Translations under genes and position numbers: made by a program
Shown: positions 1-7,952 of the stretch, piece after piece
Position numbering within the stretch: the first letter of the stretch is position 1
How the letters are laid out: each line of letters begins with the position of its first letter
Assembly (NCBI RefSeq): GCF_000953675.1
Contig: NZ_LN679998.1
Span: 2,358,102 to 2,422,101 of the forward strand
Source: Paraclostridium sordellii
Lineage (GTDB): Bacteria; Bacillota; Clostridia; Peptostreptococcales; Peptostreptococcaceae
Length of the DNA stretch: 64,000 bases
Reading direction: 5' to 3'
Notes under the pieces: generated by a model
Seen by the model: the letters and a program-made list of their open reading frames with translations, nothing else
Told to the model about the DNA's origin: nothing
The model's database searches: none

Positions 1-2499
1 GTTATCTATTGTGTATCCTTCTGGTGCTTTTGTTTCTTTATAGTAGTAGTTTCCATATTCTAAGTTTTCAAATACTACTTTACCTTCTTTATCTGTCACA
101 CCTTTTTTAATTTCTTTTTTGTTACTATCAAATATTGTAAACTCTGTATTTGCTAGTACTTTCTTACTATCTTTTGAATCTTTCTTTGTTATCTCTATAT
201 TTCCTGTTATCTTATCATTCTTAACAACTAAGTTAACATCAGAATTGTCACTTAGCTTAATCTCAAATGTATATAAATTTTTATTTAGAATATATCCTTC
301 TGGAGCCTTTGTCTCTACTGCTTTATACTTTCCTGGAGATAATTTTACATTTGCAATTCCATCTTTTCCCGTAGTTAAAGTGGTTATTTTCTTACCATCA
401 AGATTTTGAATTTCAAATACAGCACCTTCTAAGACTTTATTTTTATTACTCGAATCAACTTTTTTAATAGTTAAGTTGTGATTAGATTGAGAATTTAATA
501 TATTGCCTAAATTTACGGTAGTTCCCAAGTTATTTTCACTTACAGTAAATTTAATTTCTTTATTATCTAATGTATATCCACTAGGCGCTTTAGTTTCTTT
601 TAAATAATAATCTCCAGGCTTATCTATACTATATGAAACAACTCCATCTGTTCCACTCTTTAATGTAGCTATTATTTTTTTGTTGCTATCCATTAGTTCA
701 AATGTAGCTCCTTCAAGAGGTGCTTTTGTTAAACTATCTAATTTTTTAGCTTTAAAGCTATACCCTTTCTTAGTTTCAACTTTATTGGTAGTCGAGTTAT
801 TTATTTTTGCAATATTATTTATAGTACTTCCATCATCAACTTTAGAAAAATCTGTTTTTATTTTTACTTGTAGTGGTTCTCCATATTCTATCTGTTTAAT
901 ATCATTAGTTACATTTATTGTATTAGTAGATTTATCAATATTTACACTAAAATGTTTAGGTGCTTGTACATCTAAAATTTTAACTCTTGGATCTAACTTG
1001 TCTGTTAAATTTAAATATCCTTTATTAAAGTATCCATAACAGTCAAAATCTATTGTATAATTAACGATTTGACTATCGCCTTTTTTTAATGAGGTCTTAT
1101 CCACAGTTTTTCTAGCATTTATAGCACCTGCGTTCATTTCATACCTAACTACATTACTTACTTCTTTAGAAGTTTTATCATAGCTTATTTTGGCATTATT
1201 AGTATAAGCTTTTTGCCTTTGAGTAACTTCTAAGTCATAATAAACTAAATAATGTTTATTTGTATCTCCGATGTTTAAAGTTAATTTATTATTTTCAAAC
1301 TTTATTTTATCTTTTATTTGCTTTGTAACCCACTCAAAATTATCTGCTATATCATATGCTCCAACTCTTATACTTCCATCAACTAATTTCATTCCTGATG
1401 GTATAACATCTTCAACAATAGCATTTTTTATATCTTGGTTATTAGGGTTTATATCTAATGTATATGTAACTTTGTTATCATTTAAATTTACTATACCTAC
1501 TGTATGTCCATTTTCATCTTTGGCAGTTTCATTAGTTCTACTATATTTTGATATAATTTTATCGTCATCTTTAGGTTTGACTATAGCTTTTGATGATATT
1601 TCTCCATCATGTTTAATTAAGCTTGCAATATTATCATATCTTGGCATTTGTTTTTTTATTATCAAATCATAACTTATTCTGTATTTATTTTGTGTAGTTC
1701 CAAAATTCACATAAAACTCATTACTCTGTAAGTTCATTTTACCTTTGAATTCAGATGTTACATTTCTTTCTTCTTGTCCATATTTAGTTTCATAAACTTT
1801 TATGGAATTTCTGACTAGTTCCATACCTTCTGGGATACTATCTTTTATATATGAATTATAGATATATCCATGCTTTTCATTTACATATATACTATACTGA
1901 ACCTTTTTCCCTACTACTGGATTATTTATATTATTTATTAGAGTTCCATTTTCATAACCTTCATAGCCGTCTGGATTGTCTACTGATTTGTATATTTGTC
2001 TATCTATTATTTCTTCTGTTGGTGGATTTACTTCTTTTGGAGGATCAACTTCAATATCCATATACTGCACTGTTCCATTTAAATTCACTTCAACTCTCTG
2101 AGTTGTAGCAGATTCAACATTTTTAGCAGTAGCTTTTACACTCATATATCCTCCAATTGCATCATTTGCTCCTTCACTAAATACGGCAGTAACAGTTGTT
2201 CCATTTACTGTTACACTTTTAAAATGCTCCGGTGGATATTTGGGGCTTATATCTTTAAATACATCAGGTAATTCAAAAGTTATTACATCTCCATCTTTTA
2301 TACTTCCTGGCCCATTTAAAGCTTCATAGTTTAAATTAAATTCAACTTGATCTCCTGAATCAACTTTACTCTTATTACTGGTTAATTTCAGTTTAATATT
2401 ACTGTCAGCAAATACAGTTATACTTGGCGATATTATACTTAGTATCATATTTAGAATAATAACTAAGCTAAGTACCTTCCTGCCTTTCCTATCTTTCAA
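1..2499 (-). CDS. SpaA/Cna-B-type surface adhesin, 3' end outside the window
   Basis: The first 833 codons are present and the reading frame stays open to base 1. The start is TTG at 2499, with GAGGTGA a few bases upstream; no better ATG is near. Residues 1 to about 32 form a signal peptide ending VFA-DS. A collagen-binding-like adhesive region follows (about 35-165), then several extracellular beta domains of the isopeptide-forming type (about 190-570). Three SpaA/prealbumin-like domains start near residues 578, 673 and 761, each with a Lys in its first strand and a Glu in the repeated KETKAP / VETKAP GY motif, the pair that normally forms an isopeptide bond. Such proteins are usually anchored by sortase through a C-terminal signal, which would lie outside the window. 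The role is attachment to host matrix or surfaces (inference). Expression is probably controlled by the three riboswitches upstream. Confidence 0.85.
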   Translation of the reverse strand, partial: MKDRKGRKVLSLVIILNMILSIISPSITVFADSNIKLKLTSNKSKVDSGDQVEFNLNYEALNGPGSIKDGDVITFELPDVFKDISPKYPPEHFKSVTVNGTTVTAVFSEGANDAIGGYMSVKATAKNVESATTQRVEVNLNGTVQYMDIEVDPPKEVNPPTEEIIDRQIYKSVDNPDGYEGYENGTLINNINNPVVGKKVQYSIYVNEKHGYIYNSYIKDSIPEGMELVRNSIKVYETKYGQEERNVTSEFKGKMNLQSNEFYVNFGTTQNKYRISYDLIIKKQMPRYDNIASLIKHDGEISSKAIVKPKDDDKIISKYSRTNETAKDENGHTVGIVNLNDNKVTYTLDINPNNQDIKNAIVEDVIPSGMKLVDGSIRVGAYDIADNFEWVTKQIKDKIKFENNKLTLNIGDTNKHYLVYYDLEVTQRQKAYTNNAKISYDKTSKEVSNVVRYEMNAGAINARKTVDKTSLKKGDSQIVNYTIDFDCYGYFNKGYLNLTDKLDPRVKILDVQAPKHFSVNIDKSTNTINVTNDIKQIEYGEPLQVKIKTDFSKVDDGSTINNIAKINNSTTNKVETKKGYSFKAKKLDSLTKAPLEGATFELMDSNKKIIATLKSGTDGVVSYSIDKPGDYYLKETKAPSGYTLDNKEIKFTVSENNLGTTVNLGNILNSQSNHNLTIKKVDSSNKNKVLEGAVFEIQNLDGKKITTLTTGKDGIANVKLSPGKYKAVETKAPEGYILNKNLYTFEIKLSDNSDVNLVVKNDKITGNIEITKKDSKDSKKVLANTEFTIFDSNKKEIKKGVTDKEGKVVFENLEYGNYYYKETKAPEGYTIDN

Positions 2500-2533
2500 A
2501 AAATCACCTCTTTTTATTTTTTAAATTTGGAAA

Positions 2534-2633
2534 TAAAAAAGGCTATACCTACAATTTGTAAATATAGCCGGTTGCATCACTAACTCCATATATTCCAGAT
2601 GCCCAAATACAGAATATACTTCTTCGTCTCTAA
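2534..2633 (-). promoter_or_regulatory. c-di-GMP-II riboswitch, copy 3 (nearest the gene), with terminator
   Basis: Read on the minus strand, the element contains TTGGGCATC, then GAGTTAGTGATGCAACCGGC, which are the conserved blocks of c-di-GMP-II aptamers. GCATC and GATGC can pair. A terminator follows at once: stem GGCTATA / TATAGCC with an inner TACAA / TTGTA stem (2541-2569) and a U tract (2534-2540). The left arm of the terminator overlaps the aptamer's CCGGC, so a folded, ligand-bound aptamer should block the terminator (ON switch, inference). It sits about 25 bases before the adhesin ribosome site. Confidence 0.8.
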
Positions 2634-2655
2634 ATTATTAAGTTTTACTTTCAAA

Positions 2656-2755
2656 TAAAAAAGGCTATACCTACAGTTTGTAAATATAGCCGGTTGCATC
2701 ACTAACTCCATATATTCCAGATGCCCAAATACAGAATATACTTCTTCGTCTCTAA
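2656..2755 (-). promoter_or_regulatory. c-di-GMP-II riboswitch, copy 2, with terminator
   Basis: Almost identical to the copy at 2534-2633, shifted by 122 bases. The aptamer blocks are the same, and its own terminator stem lies at 2663-2691 followed by a U tract. The terminator loop reads ACAGTTTG on the plus strand instead of ACAATTTG. Confidence 0.8.
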
Positions 2756-2778
2756 ATCATTAAATTTTTACTTTCAAA

Positions 2779-2878
2779 TAAAAAAGGCTATACCTACAGT
2801 TTGTAAATATAGCCGGTTGCATCACTAACTCCATATATTCCAGATGCCCAAATACAGAATATACTTCTTCGTTTCTAA
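2779..2878 (-). promoter_or_regulatory. c-di-GMP-II riboswitch, copy 1 (promoter-proximal), with terminator
   Basis: First of the three copies to be transcribed, 123 bases from the next. Terminator stem at 2786-2814 plus U tract. It differs from copy 2 by a single base in the 5' part (GTTTCTAA against GTCTCTAA on the plus strand). Confidence 0.8.
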
Positions 2879-2899
2879 ATCATTAAATTAATTCACTTA

Positions 2900-2928
2900 A
2901 TTTTACCAAATTTCGATATTTTTTGCAA
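2900..2928 (-). promoter_or_regulatory. sigma-A promoter of the riboswitch-adhesin transcript
   Basis: Minus strand: -35 TTGCAA (2928-2923), 17-base spacer, -10 TAAAAT (2905-2900). Transcription would start near 2893, just upstream of the first aptamer, so one transcript passes through all three switches. Confidence 0.65.
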
Positions 2929-2949
2929 TCAAATTTATAGTTTATTAAT

Positions 2950-4404
2950 CTAAATCGTATTGTCTCTCTTAACTTTAACAGGTTTCTTTTTTATGTATAT
3001 TTGTTTATGTTTTTTTAAAAATATCTCACCTTTATAATTAAGTAAATCTACATAAGAGCATAGATCACTTATTTCAATAACTCCTATATCTTCATTTTTT
3101 ATACCATCAATATTGCTAAAAGCTCCAACAATATCTCCAACTCTTATTTTTTTCTTTTTTCCAGCATTTAAATATATTTTAGTAACCTCACTATTTAACT
3201 TACTATCTTTTTTATTTATACGATTAGTTTTAAATAAATTTTTAGATTTCTCTTCAAACTTTCTTTTACCTAATTCTATACTCTCTTCATTTAAGTCCTT
3301 TAAATTTTCTATATTATATCCAATATATTCTTGTATATCATTTATAACACTCTCATCTTTTTCTGTTATAATAGTTATTGCTTGCCCATATTTGTCTTGT
3401 CTTCCAGTCCTACCTATTCTGTGTACATAATTTTCCTTATCTTTTGGAACATCATAGTTTATTACTAATGAAACATCATCTATATGTATTCCTCTACTTG
3501 CAACATCAGTGCTAACTAGTACATTATATTTTCCTTCCTTAAAATCTTTAATTACAAATATTCTTTTTTCTTGAGACATATCTCCATGGATTTGTGCTAC
3601 AGAGAACTTATCTTGCTTCATCTTTTTATATAAATTACTAACTCTATCTTTTGTGTTTAAAAATATAATAGTGGTTTTTGGATTATTATAATATATTATA
3701 TTCTTTAAACAATCATATTTTTTAATTGTTGTTGAATTTATTAATCTTTCTCTAATTTGAGGTTTATCTTTAGACTTATCATTTTTTATTTCTATAATAT
3801 TTGGACTTTGTATATGTTTTTCGTAAACATATTTTATATCTTTATCTATAGTCGCTGAAAATAGACCAATATTACATTGTTTTGAAATCTTTTTAAATAT
3901 AAACTCCATATCATCTATAAACCCTTTATTTAACATTTTATCAGCTTCATCTATAATTAAATATTTTAGATTTTTAATATCTATAGTTTCTCTTTTTATA
4001 TGATCAATTACTCTCCCCGGAGTAGCCACAACAACATGAACTCTTTGTTTTAATTCATTTATTTGATCCTTTATAGGTTGTCTTCCAAATATAGCACTGC
4101 ATCTAACTTTCTTAATTCTTCCTATATTAGATATTTCATCTTTTACTTGTATAGCTAATTCTCTAGTAGGAACAATAATCAATGCCTGAATACAGTTTTC
4201 TTCTATATTTATCATTTCACATATCGGTATTCCAAAACTAGCCGTCTTTCCACTACCTGTTTTAGACTTAACCACTATATTTTCGCATTTTATAAGCTTA
4301 GGTATAACCTCTTTTTGTACTTTTGAGGGTTCTTCATATCCCATGTTAAAAAGTGATTTTAATATATTTTTATCCAGGTTAAATTCATTAAATTTCGTTT
4401 TCAT
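2950..4404 (-). CDS. DEAD-box ATP-dependent RNA helicase (DbpA/CsdA-like)
   Basis: ATP-driven unwinding of RNA duplexes, probably in ribosome assembly or RNA turnover. The 484-residue protein carries the full helicase set in order: Q-motif region, Walker A (KTGSGKT), PTRELA, TPGR, DEAD, SAT, and the RecA2 motifs ending STDVASRGIH and HRIGRTGR. After the core there is a basic linker (about 390-415) and a C-terminal domain of about 70 residues that resembles the DbpA RNA-binding fold (GDIVGAFSNIDGI). The frame opens 12 codons earlier (4440), but the ATG at 4404 is preceded by AAGGTGGT and is the better start. No close partner gene; the unknown gene at 4512 runs the other way. Confidence 0.9.
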   Translation of the reverse strand: MKTKFNEFNLDKNILKSLFNMGYEEPSKVQKEVIPKLIKCENIVVKSKTGSGKTASFGIPICEMINIEENCIQALIIVPTRELAIQVKDEISNIGRIKKVRCSAIFGRQPIKDQINELKQRVHVVVATPGRVIDHIKRETIDIKNLKYLIIDEADKMLNKGFIDDMEFIFKKISKQCNIGLFSATIDKDIKYVYEKHIQSPNIIEIKNDKSKDKPQIRERLINSTTIKKYDCLKNIIYYNNPKTTIIFLNTKDRVSNLYKKMKQDKFSVAQIHGDMSQEKRIFVIKDFKEGKYNVLVSTDVASRGIHIDDVSLVINYDVPKDKENYVHRIGRTGRQDKYGQAITIITEKDESVINDIQEYIGYNIENLKDLNEESIELGKRKFEEKSKNLFKTNRINKKDSKLNSEVTKIYLNAGKKKKIRVGDIVGAFSNIDGIKNEDIGVIEISDLCSYVDLLNYKGEIFLKKHKQIYIKKKPVKVKRDNTI

Positions 4405-4511
4405 TATTACCACCTTATCTAAAATAAATTTCATTTTCATATAGTTATTTATTATAACACAACCTAGAACTTATATAACTTTTTAGCCATATATATAGTA
4501 TACAGGGTTAA

Positions 4512-5258
4512 TTGGAGGTGGTATTTATCTATACAAAAAAAGAATTTTTAGAATATATAAATGATTATTTAACTTGTTACAAACTCCAATCCAGCAAAAA
4601 TAAATACTATCTAGAAACTATAAATTCAATAAATAAAATAATAAATGATATTCATAAAAGTTCAAATTATATTAATAGTTGTTCTACATTTTCCAACTTA
4701 GAAAATTCATATTGTATAACTCATAATATAAAAGCTGATTTAAAAAATGCTATGATTCTAGAGTATAAATTATTTACCAAATATATTAATAATATAAATA
4801 ATATAGATTCATCATTTTCAAAACAAAATCTTCAAAATATATTAAGTTCTAAATTAGAAAGCTTTAATTTATATAAGTATCTGTATGATAACCTATTCTC
4901 AAGGGATAGTCAAAGTACAACCGAAATTTACTTTTGCGAAGAATTTTTCTTAGAAAATAATACTATAAATTTAATAATAAACAGTATAAAAAAAGATAAA
5001 AATATTTTATATCTAGATGGGTATATGATAAATTTAAAGAAAGTGCCTTTATCTAGTTTATTTAACTTTTATCTTGAACTACGAGATAATCGAGGTATAA
5101 CATTTGCTAATAAATTATTTAAAAATATAGATATATGTGGAAATTTAGGTGTACTAAGATCTAAAAAAGTGCTTTTAACTTTTTTACCAACAGAATATGA
5201 ATTATTTGGATCAGATTTAAGTAATATAACATGGTACTACACTTATGATTTTATATAA
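4512..5258 (+). CDS. hypothetical protein, helical and Asn/Lys-rich
   Basis: I do not recognise this protein of up to 248 residues. It is predicted mostly helical, without signal peptide or membrane segment, and its codon use is as AT-rich as its neighbours. The start is uncertain. The frame opens with TTG at 4512, but a perfect GGAGGTGG (4514-4521) lies inside those first codons. A start correctly spaced from it would be at the ATC codon 4527, because no ATG/GTG/TTG exists there in frame. Either TTG 4512 is used with the weak AGGG upstream, or a rare ATC start is used. The next in-frame Met is far inside the protein. Confidence 0.6.
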   Translation: MEVVFIYTKKEFLEYINDYLTCYKLQSSKNKYYLETINSINKIINDIHKSSNYINSCSTFSNLENSYCITHNIKADLKNAMILEYKLFTKYINNINNIDSSFSKQNLQNILSSKLESFNLYKYLYDNLFSRDSQSTTEIYFCEEFFLENNTINLIINSIKKDKNILYLDGYMINLKKVPLSSLFNFYLELRDNRGITFANKLFKNIDICGNLGVLRSKKVLLTFLPTEYELFGSDLSNITWYYTYDFI

Positions 5259-5355
5259 ACAAATTTAATTTTACCTTTTTATCATAAATTTAAATTTTTA
5301 ATAATAAGCTTCAATAAAACATATTTTTATACTATGATAAAAGGAGAGTACAAAC

Positions 5356-5685
5356 ATGTTCGAAATAATAAATTTTCCTTACAATAATAGACCTGTAGCT
5401 AGATTAGACAGTTACAATATAGTTCATAATCATCTATATCATGACTGTCCAGTTGGTAGAGTTTATGTAAACCTTATATATGATAATTTAGAAAATATTG
5501 TTGGAAGTGTTGATAATAATGGTCATGTATATTCTGTAGAATCTGATTCCCCTATAGGAAAAATCGATAGTAACGGTTTTATATACAAGAAAAATAAAGT
5601 CATCGGTAAAGTTAATTGTGATAAAAATTCATGCCCAAATCTAGCAGGAGGAGCATATCTAATATTAATTTACGATAAAAGATGA
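5356..5685 (+). CDS. small repeat protein with VGxVxxNGxVY-type repeats
   Basis: A 109-residue protein without signal peptide. Its body is a series of short repeats of the form P(V/I)G(R/K)(V/I)-x-(S/N)-(N/D)GHVY / IGKIDSNGFIY / VIGKVN, four in all (about residues 32-90), which suggests a small beta-propeller or beta-flower fold. The C-terminus is a hydrophobic GGAYLILIY strand. An AAAGGAGAG ribosome site lies before the ATG. It is followed by its own terminator. It resembles small 'beta-flower' repeat proteins common in Firmicutes, whose function is not known to me. Confidence 0.7.
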   Translation: MFEIINFPYNNRPVARLDSYNIVHNHLYHDCPVGRVYVNLIYDNLENIVGSVDNNGHVYSVESDSPIGKIDSNGFIYKKNKVIGKVNCDKNSCPNLAGGAYLILIYDKR

Positions 5686-5688
5686 ATT

Positions 5689-5730
5689 TAAAACAAAAGC
5701 AAGTTATTTGTATGATTAGCTTTTGTTTTA
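5689..5730 (+). terminator. terminator after the repeat protein
   Basis: Twelve-base arms TAAAACAAAAGC / GCTTTTGTTTTA, with the T-rich end of the right arm acting as U tract. Confidence 0.7.
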
Positions 5731-5784
5731 TATCAATTTGTAACATTCAGATTATAAAATGCATTTTATTTCTATATATTCATA

Positions 5785-5814
5785 TAAATAAAAAAAGGGC
5801 TTATAGAGCCCTTT
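5785..5814 (-). terminator. terminator of the Cys-rich gene
   Basis: Stem AAAGGGCT / AGCCCTTT (5794-5814) followed on the minus strand by a U tract (5785-5793). Confidence 0.75.
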
Positions 5815-5823
5815 AATTATGCT

Positions 5824-6189
5824 TTACTTGCAACAATGTTTGTGGAAAACTTTGCATAGTTCTTTGTTATCTTCTAGGATAGCAATTAATATTAACTCTT
5901 CTAAGCTAGGATGTCCACATGGCAAGCATCCACCATCTGCTAAAATTCTTAATATAGCATCTATACCTGGGTGTCCACATGGTAAATCTAAGTTTTCTAA
6001 TAATTCTCTAACATATCTTCCTAAAAACCAATCTAAATCTTTATCACATTTATCTTTGCATGTTGGGAATTTAGTCCATTCGCAACATTGTGATTTATTG
6101 CAATTGCATATACACTTACATACGAACTTGTGATTATTATTTCCATCACAATTCCATTTTTTACAGTTATTTTTTTTATTGCAACTCAT
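5824..6189 (-). CDS. Cys-rich protein with duplicated CGHP motif, possible spore-surface protein
   Basis: A 121-residue protein starting MSCNKK at 6189 (GGGAGC at the right distance); the ATG at 6204 would overlap that ribosome site. The first 55 residues contain about a dozen Cys in pairs and CxC/CxxC spacings with many Asn/Lys. The second half has a twofold repeat LPCGHP-x(12)-ADGGC / LPCGHP, then a helix and a C-terminal HKHCCK. There is no signal peptide. High Cys content and lack of export signal are typical of clostridial exosporium and coat proteins, but I cannot assign a family. A perfect 18-bp stem-loop sits directly before the ribosome site. Confidence 0.7.
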   Translation of the reverse strand: MSCNKKNNCKKWNCDGNNNHKFVCKCICNCNKSQCCEWTKFPTCKDKCDKDLDWFLGRYVRELLENLDLPCGHPGIDAILRILADGGCLPCGHPSLEELILIAILEDNKELCKVFHKHCCK

Positions 6190-6202
6190 TAAATCAGCTC
6201 CC

Positions 6203-6240
6203 ATATTAAATTATGGATAAACTTATCCATAATTTAATAT
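6203..6240 (-). promoter_or_regulatory. 18-bp perfect stem-loop in the 5' leader of the Cys-rich gene
   Basis: Arms ATATTAAATTATGGATAA (6203-6220) and its exact complement (6223-6240) with a two-base loop. In the mRNA it ends right before GGGAGC. It may protect the 5' end or control ribosome access, or it may be a DNA operator. Confidence 0.6.
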
Positions 6241-6322
6241 ATGATTAATATTTTTTTTTGACATTATTTTATATATATTTTTTTAATTCTACATAAATAG
6301 TCACAACTTTCACTAATTTTAA

Positions 6323-6358
6323 TATATTAATTAAAAGAGATCTCTTTTAATTAATATA
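6323..6358 (+). promoter_or_regulatory. 36-bp perfect palindrome in the 5' leader of the 38-residue gene
   Basis: Arms TATATTAATTAAAAGAGA and exact complement, no spacer, ending two bases before GGAGGA. Same position relative to the ribosome site as the stem before the Cys-rich gene at 5824-6189, but an unrelated sequence. Confidence 0.6.
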
Positions 6359-6371
6359 CTGGAGGAATTTT

Positions 6372-6488
6372 ATGCATAATAGGTCATTTTTATGTTGTAA
6401 ATGCAGACGTTGTGGTAGATGTTTTTTCTTTTTTAAAATTTGTCCTAGATGTGGTTGCTGCAGACGCTGCTGTAAGTGTCACTGCTAG
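6372..6488 (+). CDS. very small Cys/Arg-rich protein (38 residues)
   Basis: ATG at 6372 with GGAGGA eight bases upstream; TAG at 6486-6488. About 14 of 38 residues are Cys and 7 are Arg, arranged as CCKCRRCGRC, a run of four Phe, CPRCGCCRRCCKCHC. There is no signal peptide. The perfect ribosome site, own leader palindrome and own terminator support a real gene. Its neighbour on the other strand is also Cys-rich, so both may belong to one structure such as the spore coat or exosporium, or bind metal (inference). Confidence 0.7.
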   Translation: MHNRSFLCCKCRRCGRCFFFFKICPRCGCCRRCCKCHC

Positions 6489-6490
6489 TT

Positions 6491-6541
6491 AAAAAGCTAT
6501 CTCAAGTAATAGATATTAATTCTATCTTGAGATAGCTTTTT
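6491..6541. terminator. bidirectional terminator
   Basis: Sixteen-base arms AAAAAGCTATCTCAAG / complement with A and T runs on both sides. Serves the 38-residue gene and the convergent histidine kinase. Confidence 0.85.
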
Positions 6542-7951
6542 TTATTTAATAAAAATTTTAATTTCTGTTCCTAATCCAATCTTACTTCTAATTTTCACAT
6601 CAAATTTATGCGCTTCCAAGATATCTTTAGCTATAGCCATTCCTAGTCCAGACCCTTTATGAGCCTCACCGGTATTAGTTCCTCTGTAGTATCTATCAAA
6701 GATTCTGTCTAAATCATCTTCTTTTATCCCTTTTCCATTATCTTTTATTGTTAAAATAGTATTTTTATCATCTTTATAATCTATGCTTACTTCTATATTC
6801 ACATCTTTTTTATTATGTATAAGCCCATTATATACAAGATTATTTATAACTCGTTTAAACAACATTAAATCAATATCTTTCTCTATTACTTCTTTATTAG
6901 TATAAAATTCAATTTTACTATTTGAATATTTAGGGTCATTCAATATCTGAATTATGCAATCTTTTACTACTCTTACAATATTTACAGTTGATTTATTTAA
7001 TACATTTTCACTACTTTTTAACTTCATTGTTAAATTTAAATCATCTACAAGTTCTTTTATATATTCGGATTTTTCATTGATTATAACTCCGTAGTCTTTT
7101 GCTTCTTCTCTATCTATATAGTAATCATCATCACTTAAAAGCTCTGCATATCCTTTAATTGATGATAGAGGAGTTTTAATATCATGTGAAATATTAGCAA
7201 TCCATTCTTGCTTTAATTTATCTAATTTATTTCTTTCTATCTCATTACTTTTTAAGGTATCAGATAATTTATTTAGCTTTTTATACACACTTTGATATAA
7301 TCCCTTTTCTTTGTAGAAAATCTCATACTTACCCTCTTCTAAATTTTCAACTCCTCGTATTATATTTTTTAATGGCTTAGTTAACCTTCTACTAAATATA
7401 TATCCAACTATTATGGCTAATATTAAATCGATAAATAGTATAAGCCATATTATTTTTATTACAGTATTAGCTAAGTTTTTTGGATTATAAGTAAGTATAT
7501 ACTTTTGTAATTGATTTCTATCAAACCCAAGTATATAACTATACTCTTTATTATTTATAACCTTACTAGATACCAATACATTTTCTGCATCCTTACTATC
7601 AAATCCACCAGCATATTTATACCCATTTATAATTTCTACAGGAGTATGCTTTTTATTGAGAGCTTTTGGAGCATTATATCTATATACTTCCTTTGAATCT
7701 TCATCTAGTATCTGTATCCACATGTCATTTTTACGTAATAATTGTTTTCCTTTTTCATTAACTTCTATTTCATTATTTTTGATATTTATATATCTATTAA
7801 AATCTCTAGTAAATACTTCTCCTTCTTGCTTTGGAGTTTTAGAATTATTAAAAATAACAACTCCCATTATTCCTGATATATTTAGGATAGTGACTATCAT
7901 AACTACACAAATTATACTTACTACATACTTTAAAGTTATTCTCAATTTCAT
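6542..7951 (-). CDS. sensor histidine kinase of a two-component system
   Basis: A 469-residue membrane kinase. Two transmembrane helices (about 10-32 and 163-187) frame an extracellular sensor of about 130 residues. Then come a HAMP linker (about 188-240), the phosphorylated His in SHDIKTPLSSIKGYAELL (about 256), and the ATP-binding domain with the N box (NNLVYNG), DNGKGI, the F box (DRYYRG) and GSGLGMAIA. It follows its response regulator with one base between them, and the ABC transporter operon lies next upstream, so it probably senses something that this transporter handles (inference from context; seen in many Firmicutes antimicrobial-resistance loci). Confidence 0.92.
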   Translation of the reverse strand: MKLRITLKYVVSIICVVMIVTILNISGIMGVVIFNNSKTPKQEGEVFTRDFNRYINIKNNEIEVNEKGKQLLRKNDMWIQILDEDSKEVYRYNAPKALNKKHTPVEIINGYKYAGGFDSKDAENVLVSSKVINNKEYSYILGFDRNQLQKYILTYNPKNLANTVIKIIWLILFIDLILAIIVGYIFSRRLTKPLKNIIRGVENLEEGKYEIFYKEKGLYQSVYKKLNKLSDTLKSNEIERNKLDKLKQEWIANISHDIKTPLSSIKGYAELLSDDDYYIDREEAKDYGVIINEKSEYIKELVDDLNLTMKLKSSENVLNKSTVNIVRVVKDCIIQILNDPKYSNSKIEFYTNKEVIEKDIDLMLFKRVINNLVYNGLIHNKKDVNIEVSIDYKDDKNTILTIKDNGKGIKEDDLDRIFDRYYRGTNTGEAHKGSGLGMAIAKDILEAHKFDVKIRSKIGLGTEIKIFIK

Positions 7952-7952
7952 T

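Noticed and set aside
119-2108. Plus-strand open frames opposite the adhesin
   Set aside because: They are shadows of the minus-strand gene, with no ribosome sites and low-complexity Phe/Leu/Ser translations.
2534-2878. Three near-identical repeats as a CRISPR array or tandem satellite
   Set aside because: Unit length (122-123 bases) and lack of unique spacers do not fit CRISPR; each unit holds riboswitch consensus and a terminator.
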